Counted from the first letter of the stretch, positions 1 to 13,441 are shown. The stretch: 64,000 bases of DNA from an uncultured Flavobacteriales bacterium (GCA_905479995.1 CAJQON010000019.1:26406-90405), one strand, 5' to 3'. The notes: a model not told the origin generated them from the letters alone. Numbers and translations are program-made.

Positions 1-2530
1 AGATTTAACTTACAATGAAGGTGACAAGAAAATACCATTTTTTGTTAGTAAGGAATATGTGGGTAAAGATTTAGTAGGTTTAAACTATGAACAATTGTTG
101 CCTTATGCTTTACCACATGAAAATGCAGAAAATGCATTTCAAGTAATTGCTGGTGATTTTGTAACCACAGAAGATGGAACTGGAATTGTACACATAGCGC
201 CAACTTTTGGGCAAGATGATGCGCAAGTAGCTAAAGATGCTAATGTTCCTGCTATGTTAGTGTTAGATGATAAAGGAAACGCTGTTCCATTAGTAGACTT
301 ACAAGGACGTTTTAGACCAGAAATGGGAGAATTTGCTGGAATGTACGTTAAAAATGAATACTATTCTGATGGTGAAGCACCCGAAAAATCGGCTGATGTT
401 TTAATTTCCATCAAACTAAAAGAAGAAAATAAAGCATTTAACGTATCTAAATACGAACACAGTTACCCGCACTGTTGGAGAACAGATAAGCCTGTTTTAT
501 ATTACCCGTTAGATTCTTGGTTCATTAAATCTACGGCAGTAAAAGACAAATTAATAGCAAACAACAAAACCATTAATTGGAAACCAGAAAGCACCGGAAC
601 TGGTCGTTTTGGCAACTGGCTAGAAAACTTAAACGATTGGAACTTATCACGTTCTCGTTATTGGGGTATTCCAATTCCAATATGGAGAACAGAAGAAGGT
701 GATGAAGAAATTTGTATCTCATCAGTAGAACAATTAAAAGCAGAAATAGAAAAATCTATTGCTGCTGGTGTAATGACTGAAAACCCATTGGCCGAATTTG
801 AGGTAGGGAACATGAGCGAAGAGAACTACAAAACTTTCGATTTACATAAAAACTATGTAGACGATATGGTGTTAGTTTCTTCAACAGGTAAGCCTATGAA
901 AAGAGAAGCTGACCTAATTGATGTTTGGTTTGATTCTGGTTCTATGCCATATGCGCAACAACATTATCCTTTTGAGAACAAAGAAGCAATTGATAACAAC
1001 GAATTTTTCCCAGCAAACTTTATTGCAGAAGGAGTAGATCAAACCAGAGGTTGGTTCTTTACTTTGCATGCCATTGCAACAATGGTATTTGATTCTGTTG
1101 CCTATAAAAATGTAGTATCGAATGGTTTAGTATTAGATAAAAAAGGTCAAAAAATGAGTAAGCGTTTAGGTAATGCTGCTGATCCTTTTGAAACTTTAGG
1201 AAAATATGGCGCTGATGCCACACGTTGGTATATGATTACCAATGCTCAACCTTGGGATAACTTAAAGTTTGATTTAGACGGAATAACAGAAGTTCAACGT
1301 AAGTTTTTCGGAACACTTTACAATACCTACGGTTTTTTTGCAATGTATGCCAATTTAGATGGATTTACTTATGCTGAGGCTGACGTAAATATAGCTGACA
1401 GACCTGAAATTGACCGTTGGATTATGTCTAAACTAAACTCTTTAATTGGAACAGTTGATGCATTTTATGCAGAATTTGAGCCAACAAAAGCAGGTAGAGC
1501 AATACAAGAATTTGTAAACGATGAATTGAGTAACTGGTACGTTCGTTTGTGTAGAAGGCGTTTCTGGAAAGGAGAATATTCTCAAGATAAAATGGCAGCT
1601 TATCAAACTTTGTATAAATGTTTAGAAACAGTAGCTCAATTGTCATCGCCTATTGCACCATTTTATATGGATCAATTGTATTCGGATTTAATAGCAGTTA
1701 GTGGAAAAGGAAACACAACTTCCATTCATTTATCTGATTTTCCGGTAGCGGATCAACAAGTAATTGACGTTGATTTGGAAGAAAGAATGGCCATTGCGCA
1801 AAAAGTATCTTCATTGGTATTGAGTTTAAGAAAGAGGGAAAACATTAAAGTACGTCAGCCATTGCAAAAAATAATGGTACCTATCTTAGACGATAAATTT
1901 AAGCGTCAATTAGAAGATGTACAAAACCTTATTCTTTCCGAAACCAATGTGAAAGAAGTAACGTATATCACTAGTAATGATAGTGTGATTGAGAAAAATA
2001 TTAAACCAAACTTTAAGGCTTTAGGTCCAAAATTTGGACAACAGATGAAAGCAATTGCGCAAGCTGTTGGAAAAATGGAGCAAGCTAATATTGCTGATTT
2101 GGAAGCGAATAAAACTTTCCCTTTAACGTTGGAAGATGGTCAAACAGTTGATCTTTCTCCTGAAGATGTAGAGGTTACATCGAAGGATATTCCGGGGTTT
2201 TTAGTGCAATCTGAAGCAGGAATAACTGTTGCTTTAGATATTACACTTAGTGATGAATTGAAAGAGGAAGGAATAGCAAGAGAATTTGTAAACAGAATAC
2301 AAAACTTGCGTAAAGACAGTGGTTTAGAAGTGACAGACAAAATTCATTTGAAAATTTTATCACATCAAGAAATAAATAACGCTGTGAATAATAATAAAGA
2401 TTATATTTGTTCGGAAACTTTAGCAGGGCAACTTGATTTAGTATCCGACTTGAATAAGAATGATGGGACATTGGTAGAATTTGATAACGACATTTCTACC
2501 TTAATATCCTTAGAAAAAATTAACAAATAA
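1..2530 (+). CDS. ileS: Isoleucyl-tRNA synthetase, C-terminal part (5' end outside window)
   Basis: Frame open from base 2 (DLTYNEGDKKIPFFVSKEYVG...) into ORF 59..2530; class I synthetase KMSKR motif (GQKMSKRLGN), DVWFDSGSMPYAQ, GVDQTRGWFFTLH. Confidence 0.97.
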   Translation, partial: DLTYNEGDKKIPFFVSKEYVGKDLVGLNYEQLLPYALPHENAENAFQVIAGDFVTTEDGTGIVHIAPTFGQDDAQVAKDANVPAMLVLDDKGNAVPLVDLQGRFRPEMGEFAGMYVKNEYYSDGEAPEKSADVLISIKLKEENKAFNVSKYEHSYPHCWRTDKPVLYYPLDSWFIKSTAVKDKLIANNKTINWKPESTGTGRFGNWLENLNDWNLSRSRYWGIPIPIWRTEEGDEEICISSVEQLKAEIEKSIAAGVMTENPLAEFEVGNMSEENYKTFDLHKNYVDDMVLVSSTGKPMKREADLIDVWFDSGSMPYAQQHYPFENKEAIDNNEFFPANFIAEGVDQTRGWFFTLHAIATMVFDSVAYKNVVSNGLVLDKKGQKMSKRLGNAADPFETLGKYGADATRWYMITNAQPWDNLKFDLDGITEVQRKFFGTLYNTYGFFAMYANLDGFTYAEADVNIADRPEIDRWIMSKLNSLIGTVDAFYAEFEPTKAGRAIQEFVNDELSNWYVRLCRRRFWKGEYSQDKMAAYQTLYKCLETVAQLSSPIAPFYMDQLYSDLIAVSGKGNTTSIHLSDFPVADQQVIDVDLEERMAIAQKVSSLVLSLRKRENIKVRQPLQKIMVPILDDKFKRQLEDVQNLILSETNVKEVTYITSNDSVIEKNIKPNFKALGPKFGQQMKAIAQAVGKMEQANIADLEANKTFPLTLEDGQTVDLSPEDVEVTSKDIPGFLVQSEAGITVALDITLSDELKEEGIAREFVNRIQNLRKDSGLEVTDKIHLKILSHQEINNAVNNNKDYICSETLAGQLDLVSDLNKNDGTLVEFDNDISTLISLEKINK

Positions 2531-2541
2531 TACAGAAGAAA

Positions 2542-2916
2542 ATGGCAGATGTAAGATATTCAGACCAAGATTTAGCAGAATTCAAAGAACTAATTGAAAA
2601 GAAAATAGCTGCTGCACAAGGCGATTTAGATGCGCTAAGAGCTTCTTTGTCTCATAAAGACGATAACGGAACAGACGATACTGCTTACTCATTTAAAATG
2701 ATGGAAGAAGGTGCTGCAACATTATCTAGAGAAGAAGTTGCGCAGTTAGCAGGACGTCAAGAAAAGTTTTTAAGATCTTTAGAAAACGCTTTAATTAGAA
2801 TTTCTAATAAATCGTATGGAGTTTGCCGAGAAACTGGTAAACTAATTAAAAAAGAAAGGTTAATGGCTGTGCCTCATGCTACTTTAAGTATTGAAGCTAA
2901 GGAAGCGCAGAGCTAA
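2542..2916 (+). CDS. TraR/DksA-type zinc-finger-like protein with degenerate Cys motif
   Basis: C-terminal YGVCRETGKLIKKERLMAVPHATLSIEAKE resembles the DksA/TraR YGxCxxCGxxIxxxRLxAxPxAxxC signature, with most Cys replaced. Confidence 0.85.
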   Translation: MADVRYSDQDLAEFKELIEKKIAAAQGDLDALRASLSHKDDNGTDDTAYSFKMMEEGAATLSREEVAQLAGRQEKFLRSLENALIRISNKSYGVCRETGKLIKKERLMAVPHATLSIEAKEAQS

Positions 2917-2935
2917 AAAAAATAATTAATTGATG

Positions 2936-2968
2936 ATCGCTTCAAATTTTTTTTTGAAGCGATTTTTA
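2936..2968 (+). terminator. Rho-independent terminator between ileS/DksA-like unit and lspA
   Basis: ATCGCTTCAAA-TTTTTT-TTTGAAGCGAT, 11-bp perfect stem followed by a T-run. Confidence 0.8.
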
Positions 2969-2974
2969 TATTCC

Positions 2975-3628
2975 ATGAAAAAATTTCTTTCCATTTTAGG
3001 ACACCCTGTTGTTATTACCTTATTGGTTCTTTTAGCCGATCAGGGCTCAAAAATATGGGTAAAAACACACATGTATCTCAGTCAAGAATTTCCAGTTTTT
3101 GGCAACTGGTTCTACATCCATTTTATAGAAAACAAAGGAATGGCATTTGGTATGCAGTTTGGTGGAGACTGGGGGAAATTAGCATTGAGTTTATTTAGGA
3201 TTTTAGCTGTATTTGGTATTGCTTATTATCTGTTTAGGCTTCCAAAAACGGCACATAAAGGATTTAAAGTTTGCATTGCATTAATTTTTGCTGGAGCCAT
3301 AGGTAATATTTTAGACAGCTTATTTTATGGGGTAATCTTTAGCGATAGCTTTAATCAAATTGCCACTTTTATGCCAGAATCTGGTGGTTACGCTCCGTTT
3401 TTACATGGTTGGGTAGTAGACATGCTTTGGTTTCCTTTACTCGAAGGTGATTTTCCTGATTGGGTACCATTTTGGGGAGGAGAACATTTTATGTTTTTTA
3501 GACCAGTGTTTAATATTGCCGATGTATCTATCTCTACAGGTATCATTTCCATTTTTGTATTTAGCAAACGTTTCTTCAAGAAAGAAGAACCTAAGACTGA
3601 AATTACTGAGGGCACTGAAACCATTTGA
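2975..3628 (+). CDS. lspA: Lipoprotein signal peptidase (signal peptidase II)
   Basis: ORF 2930..3628; likely start at ATG 2975 (MKKFLSILGHPVV). ADQGSKIWVKTHM, FIENKGMAFGM, GNILDSLFYGV, FNIADVSISTGI are LspA motifs. Confidence 0.93.
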   Translation: MKKFLSILGHPVVITLLVLLADQGSKIWVKTHMYLSQEFPVFGNWFYIHFIENKGMAFGMQFGGDWGKLALSLFRILAVFGIAYYLFRLPKTAHKGFKVCIALIFAGAIGNILDSLFYGVIFSDSFNQIATFMPESGGYAPFLHGWVVDMLWFPLLEGDFPDWVPFWGGEHFMFFRPVFNIADVSISTGIISIFVFSKRFFKKEEPKTEITEGTETI

Positions 3629-3670
3629 GGAGTTTATTCGTATTAGCTTCATAACCTAACTCCTATCAAT

Positions 3671-4828
3671 ATGAAGAAAAGCTACTTACTCTTATCATTT
3701 ATTTTTTTATTTGTTGGTGCATTTAGTGCACAAACTAATTTGCCAACGATTAATCCACAACCAATTCAAAATTGGACCCCACAAAAGGCTCATAAAACAG
3801 TATCATGTGTTGATACGAATCAATATGCTACATCTAAATTAACTGGTCAACTGGAAATTGACACGATGGATTTAGTAAGTTATATTTCTGGAGCAGCTCA
3901 AGCATTCTATATTGGTGGTGCCGGATTCGTTTCGGGGATTAATACCTATGTGTTGATTGATACTCTTCCTTCGACTGCTTCGCCTCTTACAATGACCATA
4001 AAAGTATATGATATAGATGTAAATAATGATATTGCAAACCTCGTTGATTCTACTAATGTTCAAGTAATGGATGTTGGGTATAATCCTCAGGTATTAATGT
4101 TTAGTTCTCCAATAGCCGTTACAGATTCATTTGCTGTTTCTATTGAATTAAATTCATCTTTTCCTGCGAATCCATTTTATGTTACAAATACTAGTGCAAA
4201 TGGAGATGGAAATCAAGAAAAACTCTCTTCTGTAGAGTACTTAGGGGATTGGTATAATGCTTATGATGATTTTGGGGGATGGGATATGGATATAATGCTT
4301 GAACCATTAATTGTAGGTGCAAGTGTGAATTTTGGAGTTAATCACTTAGGTGGGGGGGCTTATCAGTTTTTTGATTCTACTTCTTCTTTTTTAAGTGGAT
4401 ATACTTATTCTTGGGATTTTGGAGATGGATCACCATTGGATACTACGCAAAATCCAACTCATACATACTCTACTGCAAATAGTTATACGGTTTGCTTAAC
4501 AGTTAGTGATAGTAGTGGGTGTGCTATGGATTCAATGTGTACGGTGGTTAATTTTGTTGTAGGTGTTGATGAAGTGAAAGCCTCTAAAGAAATTGCTATT
4601 TATCCAATACCAGCAAAAAACTATTTTGACATTTCATTCCCTCAAAATTATATTGGTGGCAATGTTATAATTACAGATGTAGTGGGTAAGACCTTACAAT
4701 CTATTAGTATTGATGACCAACATAAAATGAGAGTATTGACCAATCAATTGGTTACCGGAATTTACTTTGTTTCGGTAGATCACAACGGAAACAGGGTGTT
4801 TTCACAACGAATTGCAGTAGAGAAATAA
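3671..4828 (+). CDS. Secreted PKD-domain protein with T9SS type A C-terminal sorting domain
   Basis: Signal peptide; PKD signature YSWDFGDGSPLDTTQNPTHTYSTANSYTVCLTVSDSSGC; C-terminal IAIYPIPAKNYFDIS...GIYFVSVDHNGNRVFSQRIAVEK. Confidence 0.88.
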   Translation: MKKSYLLLSFIFLFVGAFSAQTNLPTINPQPIQNWTPQKAHKTVSCVDTNQYATSKLTGQLEIDTMDLVSYISGAAQAFYIGGAGFVSGINTYVLIDTLPSTASPLTMTIKVYDIDVNNDIANLVDSTNVQVMDVGYNPQVLMFSSPIAVTDSFAVSIELNSSFPANPFYVTNTSANGDGNQEKLSSVEYLGDWYNAYDDFGGWDMDIMLEPLIVGASVNFGVNHLGGGAYQFFDSTSSFLSGYTYSWDFGDGSPLDTTQNPTHTYSTANSYTVCLTVSDSSGCAMDSMCTVVNFVVGVDEVKASKEIAIYPIPAKNYFDISFPQNYIGGNVIITDVVGKTLQSISIDDQHKMRVLTNQLVTGIYFVSVDHNGNRVFSQRIAVEK

Positions 4829-4845
4829 ATATAATTCAAGCAAAT

Positions 4846-4879
4846 AATAAGCCCTATAGCAATTGCTATAGGGCTTATT
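4846..4879. terminator. Bidirectional terminator between convergent genes
   Basis: Perfect palindrome AATAAGCCCTATAGC-AATT-GCTATAGGGCTTATT between convergent stops. Confidence 0.85.
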
Positions 4880-4890
4880 GTTTGAAGCAA

Positions 4891-7413
4891 CTATCTCAAA
4901 ATGGTTACTTTTCCTACTTCTTTATGAAAAAGTCCATGTAAATCGGTAAACTCTAATTTCCAAACATATACACCATCTTCTACTAGTTTTCCTTTATATG
5001 TTCCATCCCATGGTGCAAAAAGCTGGTTTGATTTGAAAATGATGTTTCCAGATTGATTAAAAATATAGAATGTGTAGCCAGTTTTTCCAATTCCAAAACC
5101 TGAAGGAGAGAAATTGTCGTTTAGTCCATCTAAATCAGGTGTAAAAGCATTGGGTACAAAAACACCATAATCTCCACGTACAACTAAGAAGTTACTATCC
5201 AAATGACTACAACCATTCTCGTCAGTAACCATTAAGGTTATCCAATAGCTTCCGGTGTCCATGGGGAATGTGTAACTAGGATTTTGTAAAGTGCTAGTAT
5301 CCAATCCTGCAAAATCCCAAATCCAATTAGAAATATTTTGGTAAGATTGGTCATAAAAATTTATTTTAGTGTTAATTAAACTTGTAGGATTTGGATTCAT
5401 TGTAAAATAGGCTGTAGGATTTTCAAGCACTTCTATATATGCATTTTTTGATAAGGAATCTACACAATTTCCTAATGCTGTATTATAGTTAACGGTTAAG
5501 GTAATGTCATAACTTCCAATTTCGTTAAAAGTGTGCGACACAACCTCTCCAGTTGCTGTAGCTCCATCGCTAAAACTCCAGAATGCCAAAGCTGTATTTA
5601 CAGTTAAGTTGGTAAATTGAAACGGCAATTGAGGTGTTTGACATAAACTGAGCGTGTCAGTTATAAAATCAACAGTTGGTAAATCGTGAAGGTAAATTCG
5701 AACGGAATCTATTCTTGGAGTAGAGCAACCATCCTCAATGGTAACAATGTATGTAGTATCGTTAGTTGGAGAAACTTGATGACTTTTTCCAGCTCCTAAA
5801 CCATTGTTCCAGTTATAGGTGTACGGCCCTCCATTTCCAGATCCCGAAACTGCTGTTGCTGAAATGGAAGTGCTAGCTCCAGGGCAAATGCTATCATCAG
5901 CACCTGCTTCTACTTCTAAAGCTGGCAATACGTTTATAACTACTACGTCTGAAGCTGTGCAACCATTTGCATCCATAACTCCAGCAGCATAAATGGTTTG
6001 GGAAGTAGGTGATACCGTAAAACTTTGTCCAACACCTAAACCATTGTCCCAGCCATAAGCATAAGGGGCTGTTCCTCCACTGGCATTTGCTGCAATGGTA
6101 GTACTTTCACCATCGCAAATGGTTACATCGTTTCCAGCGTTAAGGGTGAGTGGTGATGATGGGCCTACAATTGTTATAGTAATAAGCGTGTTGCAAATAG
6201 CATTTGCATCGGTTACTATTACAGGGTAAGTTCCTGGAGCTAAATTGGTTGCAGTGCTGTCCGGTGTAGGTCCTGTTCCCCAGTCGAACAAATAAGGTCC
6301 TAGTCCACCTGCAAAATTATTTATTGAAGCCGTTCCAAAAGGTGCAGCACAAGTGGCATCGGTTATTTCTGTTTCATATGTGTATGGATCTGTTAGTGTA
6401 AAGGTAGAATCTAAAGAGCATTCATTAAAATCTGTTACAGTTACAGTATAGGTTCCCGGGGTTAAATTAGCAATGGTGTTGTTGGTTTCTGTAACGTCAT
6501 GGCTCCATGAATAAGTATATGGCGCTAACCCTCCCTGTGGCGTAACGGTAATTTGGCCATTGTTGTTCCCATTGCATAAAGGTATGGTCGGAGTATACGG
6601 AATACTCATGGGTGTTAAGGGATTACATGTATTTTGACTTTGTGTATACATACCTCTCATAACTAGAGTATAAGCATCTCCACCAGGTACAACAATTTTA
6701 TGAAAGGCTGGACCAGGAGGAGAAGGAAGGGTAATTGGAAATGTATCGAAATTGTAAAAATCATTCGTAAAAGCTCCACCGTTAAAATTTAAAGGATCAT
6801 TTAGGCTATCTGTATGTCCACCTGTATTTTGGCTCTCTAATCCTCCCAAGAGCAATATGCCATGACCATTAGCATAACCCGATGTGGTAAAATTAAGATT
6901 AATAGGAGGTGTATTCTCTGGACGTCTAAGAATTCCAGGTGTTGATATAAATAAATGTCCATCATAGCTAGCATAAGGGTCTTTATAAACGACCATTAGT
7001 GCTACACCGTCCATATCATGCCCAATGGGTTGTGAAAAAGTGTAGGTATTGTTTCCATCTTTTGTTATCAAGGCAGTTACATCTGCCCGATAAGATCTAA
7101 ATGACGATGGAGTATTTATCTGACCAGCTCCTTGACCAACTACTAAAACTCCATTAAATAAACAGGTTGGGTCGTTGGACGTTCCAATGCCCGACCACCA
7201 CAAAAAAGCTGTATCTATTTGAACACATTCAGGTATGCCAGAAATGGTTAAAATAGTCGAGTTTCCATTTCCTGGTGCAGCAGTAAAACGATTAGATGTT
7301 GAAGCTACAGCATAGGCGTAATTTAATCCACAATCATTATTGTCATATAACGCTTGGCTAAAGGCTAAAAAGGGTGTTGCCATCATAATGATGGTAAGGA
7401 GTAGGGTTTTCAT
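4891..7413 (-). CDS. Large secreted PKD/SprB-repeat adhesin-like protein with gliding-motility-associated (CHU_C, T9SS type B) C-terminal domain
   Basis: Repeated GGxxPYTYxW...LxPGTYTVTVTD modules; PKD; C-terminal VFVPNAFTPDLDGLNDNFSP...FNQSGNIIFKS...WDGTYKGKLVEDGVYVWKLEFTD. Confidence 0.9.
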   Translation of the reverse strand: MKTLLLTIIMMATPFLAFSQALYDNNDCGLNYAYAVASTSNRFTAAPGNGNSTILTISGIPECVQIDTAFLWWSGIGTSNDPTCLFNGVLVVGQGAGQINTPSSFRSYRADVTALITKDGNNTYTFSQPIGHDMDGVALMVVYKDPYASYDGHLFISTPGILRRPENTPPINLNFTTSGYANGHGILLLGGLESQNTGGHTDSLNDPLNFNGGAFTNDFYNFDTFPITLPSPPGPAFHKIVVPGGDAYTLVMRGMYTQSQNTCNPLTPMSIPYTPTIPLCNGNNNGQITVTPQGGLAPYTYSWSHDVTETNNTIANLTPGTYTVTVTDFNECSLDSTFTLTDPYTYETEITDATCAAPFGTASINNFAGGLGPYLFDWGTGPTPDSTATNLAPGTYPVIVTDANAICNTLITITIVGPSSPLTLNAGNDVTICDGESTTIAANASGGTAPYAYGWDNGLGVGQSFTVSPTSQTIYAAGVMDANGCTASDVVVINVLPALEVEAGADDSICPGASTSISATAVSGSGNGGPYTYNWNNGLGAGKSHQVSPTNDTTYIVTIEDGCSTPRIDSVRIYLHDLPTVDFITDTLSLCQTPQLPFQFTNLTVNTALAFWSFSDGATATGEVVSHTFNEIGSYDITLTVNYNTALGNCVDSLSKNAYIEVLENPTAYFTMNPNPTSLINTKINFYDQSYQNISNWIWDFAGLDTSTLQNPSYTFPMDTGSYWITLMVTDENGCSHLDSNFLVVRGDYGVFVPNAFTPDLDGLNDNFSPSGFGIGKTGYTFYIFNQSGNIIFKSNQLFAPWDGTYKGKLVEDGVYVWKLEFTDLHGLFHKEVGKVTILR

Positions 7414-7556
7414 AAGTAGGGTATATTAGTAGTACTATTGTTGGTGTATTCATAACAGCAGTACGTTGTTTTGTTTCAATAGTAAGACGAGAGTGCTAAA
7501 AATAAGTTGCTTCTCAGGTTTTTAATGCAGTGGCTTTTTAATCGGAAACGAATAAT

Positions 7557-7564
7557 TACCTTTG
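7557..7564 (+). promoter_or_regulatory. Bacteroidetes-type -7 element (TACCTTTG) upstream of gltX
   Basis: Matches TAnnTTTG, 19 bp before the gltX ATG. Confidence 0.55.
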
Positions 7565-7583
7565 CACTTCAATTTTTTATCAG

Positions 7584-9140
7584 ATGGAAAGAAAAGTAAG
7601 AGTAAGGTTTGCACCTAGTCCAACAGGACCATTACACATTGGAGGTGTTAGAACAGCATTGTACAATTATTTGTTTGCCAAAAAGCACGGTGGAGATTTT
7701 TTGTTAAGAGTAGAAGATACCGATCAAACACGTTATGTAAAAGGCGCAGAAGATTATATTTTGGAAGCATTAAAATGGTGTGGAATAACGCCAGATGAAG
7801 GCGTTGGTGTTGGAGGAGAGTATGGTCCTTACCGTCAATCGGAACGAAAAGAAGCAGGCATTTATAAAAAATATGTTGACCAATTGGTTGAATCTGGCAA
7901 TGCATATTATGCATTTGATACGTCAGAAGAATTGGATCAAATGAGAGAGAATTTAAAGGCTGCGGGAGTAGCAGCTCCGCAATACAATGCGAACTCTCGT
8001 AATTCTATGAAAAACTCGTTAACCTTATCGGCAGAAGAAGTTCAGAAGCGTTTAGACGCTGGAGAACCACATGTGGTTCGAGTAAAAATTCCGAGAAATG
8101 AAGAAATAAAATTTCAAGATTTAATTAGAGGATGGGTAGTGGTGCATTCAGCAAATTTAGACGATAAAGTATTGTTTAAATCGGATGGGATGCCAACCTA
8201 CCATATGGCCAATGTAGTAGATGATTATATGATGAAAATTACACATGTAATTAGAGGGGAAGAATGGCTGCCTTCAGGACCATTGCACGTGTTGTTGTAT
8301 CGTTTTTTAGGATGGGAAGATGTAATGCCAGAATTTGCACATTTGCCGTTAATATTAAAACCTGATGGGCATGGCAAGCTGAGTAAAAGAGATGGAGATC
8401 GTTTAGGGTTTCCTGTTTTTCCGATAGAATGGAAAGCACCAGATGGCGAAATTTCTTCTGGATATAGAGAAGCGGGATATTTTTCTGAAGCACACATCAA
8501 CATGTTGGCATTTTTAGGATGGAACCCTGGAACTCCTCAAGAAATATTTTCGCTGGAAGGCTTAACAGAAGCATTTACTTTAGAAAGAGTTGGTAAATCT
8601 GGAGCAAAATTTGATCCAGATAAAACCAAGTGGTTTAACGAACAATATTTGAGGGCAAAAACAAATGAGGAATTAGCGCAATTGGTAAAACCTTTAGTAG
8701 AAGAAAAAGGGTATACTTATTCTAATGATGATTTTTTAGCCAGTGTTTGCGATTTAATGAAAGAGCGCGCAACATTTGTTCAAGATTTATTAAACGACAA
8801 CTATTTATTTGTCGCTCCTACAGCATATGATGAAAAAACCTTGCGTAAAAAATGGAAGGAAAATACACCTTCCATTATCAATGAGTTGAGGTTAATTTTA
8901 GAGGGAATTAGTGATTTTAATTCAACCAATATTGAAACTGAATTTAAAGCATTTTTAGAACGAAATGAATTAGGATTTGGAGCAGTGTTACCAGGATTTA
9001 GATTGTTAGTTACTGGTGCTGGAATGGGTCCATCAATGTTCGATATTTGTTCTTTACTAGGAAAAGAAGAGACTTTAGCCAGAATTGATTCTGGATTGAA
9101 CAAAGTTGGTCAGTTAAAAGAAGCCTTACAAAATGGGTAA
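7584..9140 (+). CDS. gltX: Glutamyl-tRNA synthetase
   Basis: RFAPSPTGPLHIGGVRTALYNYLFA (HIGH-like) and KLSKRDGD (KMSKS-like) motifs. Confidence 0.97.
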   Translation: MERKVRVRFAPSPTGPLHIGGVRTALYNYLFAKKHGGDFLLRVEDTDQTRYVKGAEDYILEALKWCGITPDEGVGVGGEYGPYRQSERKEAGIYKKYVDQLVESGNAYYAFDTSEELDQMRENLKAAGVAAPQYNANSRNSMKNSLTLSAEEVQKRLDAGEPHVVRVKIPRNEEIKFQDLIRGWVVVHSANLDDKVLFKSDGMPTYHMANVVDDYMMKITHVIRGEEWLPSGPLHVLLYRFLGWEDVMPEFAHLPLILKPDGHGKLSKRDGDRLGFPVFPIEWKAPDGEISSGYREAGYFSEAHINMLAFLGWNPGTPQEIFSLEGLTEAFTLERVGKSGAKFDPDKTKWFNEQYLRAKTNEELAQLVKPLVEEKGYTYSNDDFLASVCDLMKERATFVQDLLNDNYLFVAPTAYDEKTLRKKWKENTPSIINELRLILEGISDFNSTNIETEFKAFLERNELGFGAVLPGFRLLVTGAGMGPSMFDICSLLGKEETLARIDSGLNKVGQLKEALQNG

Positions 9141-9504
9141 AATATTTGTTGAAGGAATAAAGATTTATGCCTACCACGGTTGCTTTAAAGAAGAGGCAAT
9201 TATTGGTACCAATTTTTTAATTGATGTTGAGTTGGATGCCAATTTAAGTAAACCAGCAAATTCCGATAGCATAAATGATGCGGTTAATTACCAAGCTGTA
9301 TTTACCGTTATTAAGCAGCAAATGGCCATTCGTTCAAATCTTTTAGAACATGTTGGTAAAAGAATAATCGAAACCCTATTTGATCAATTTGATGAGGTTG
9401 AAAATATTAGACTTAAAGTAGCCAAGTTAAATGTGCCACTTGGAGGGCATATTGAACAAACAGCTATTCAGTTTGATGTTAAGAAAGGAGAAGAAATTAA
9501 TTAG
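9133..9504 (+). CDS. folB: Dihydroneopterin aldolase
   Basis: MGKIFVEGIKIYAYHGCFKEEAIIGTNFLIDVEL...NYQAVFTVIK...LLEHVGKRI; FolB family pattern. Confidence 0.92.
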   Translation: MGKIFVEGIKIYAYHGCFKEEAIIGTNFLIDVELDANLSKPANSDSINDAVNYQAVFTVIKQQMAIRSNLLEHVGKRIIETLFDQFDEVENIRLKVAKLNVPLGGHIEQTAIQFDVKKGEEIN

Positions 9505-10183
9505 ACTTTTTGAAAATTGTCTTTAAAAAATTAAAGTACTCTTTTCGAGTTTCTTTATTTCTAAAAACATCTAGCATAACACGTCCAATAGAAGATTCAG
9601 TTGGGTTTGCGTCAATTTTAGGTTGTTCGGCAACTACTTCTTTTTTTACTTCAGGTTCAACTTCTTTTTTTGCATCAGGATCGTAACCAGTTATTTCGTT
9701 ACTTTTTTTAAACTTTTGTTGCGCTTGTTTCAGTTTTCCTTGTTTTTCTAACATTAAACCTAAATTATTGTAAGCAATGTCGTCTTTAGGATCGAGCTGA
9801 GTAGCTTTTTCGTAATCTTTTATAGCACCATCAATATCTAAATAACCACGTATGTAGGCTCTACTAGAATAGCGGTAGGAGTTTTCAGGTTCTAATTCAA
9901 CCGCTTTATTCATATCGTTTAAAGCAGTTTTATATTCTTTTAAATGAAAATAACTTACACCTCTTTCACTGTATAAATCAGCAGTATCTGGTAATCTATT
10001 AATTAGGAGTGAAAGGTCATCTACAGATTTTTGAAATTGTTCTGTTTTTCGATAAGCTAAACCTCTAAAAAACAAGGCGTCTCCATGCTCTTTATTATCT
10101 TTTAAAAACGAGGAAAATAGCGCTAGTGCTTCTTCAAACTTAGCAGCTTTAAATAATTCTTTACCTTTTTCTAGTTTGCTCAT
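9497..10183 (-). CDS. TPR-repeat protein
   Basis: Consecutive TPR units (GDALFFRGLAYRKTEQFQKSVDDLSLLI; ADLYSERGVSYFHLKEYKTALNDMNKAVEL; DIAYNNLGLMLEKQGKLKQAQQKFKKS). Confidence 0.88.
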   Translation of the reverse strand: MSKLEKGKELFKAAKFEEALALFSSFLKDNKEHGDALFFRGLAYRKTEQFQKSVDDLSLLINRLPDTADLYSERGVSYFHLKEYKTALNDMNKAVELEPENSYRYSSRAYIRGYLDIDGAIKDYEKATQLDPKDDIAYNNLGLMLEKQGKLKQAQQKFKKSNEITGYDPDAKKEVEPEVKKEVVAEQPKIDANPTESSIGRVMLDVFRNKETRKEYFNFLKTIFKKSN

Positions 10184-10259
10184 AATCTGTTGGTAAGTTG
10201 CGCCTACAAATGTACGAACTAAGCCACAGTTTTTTTAATTTAGAATTTCTAATTATTAA

Positions 10260-13437
<3,178 letters not shown>

Positions 13438-13441
<4 letters not shown>

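Noticed and set aside
3388-3659. Overlapping short ORFs 3388..3624(-), 3437..3652(-), 3447..3659(+) over the lspA 3' end
   Set aside because: lspA frame is strongly supported; the others lack domains.
4891-7413. Repeated GGxxPYxYxW segments considered as a possible DNA repeat array
   Set aside because: Repeats are at protein level (SprB/PKD-like modules) in a single ORF; not an intergenic or CRISPR-like array.
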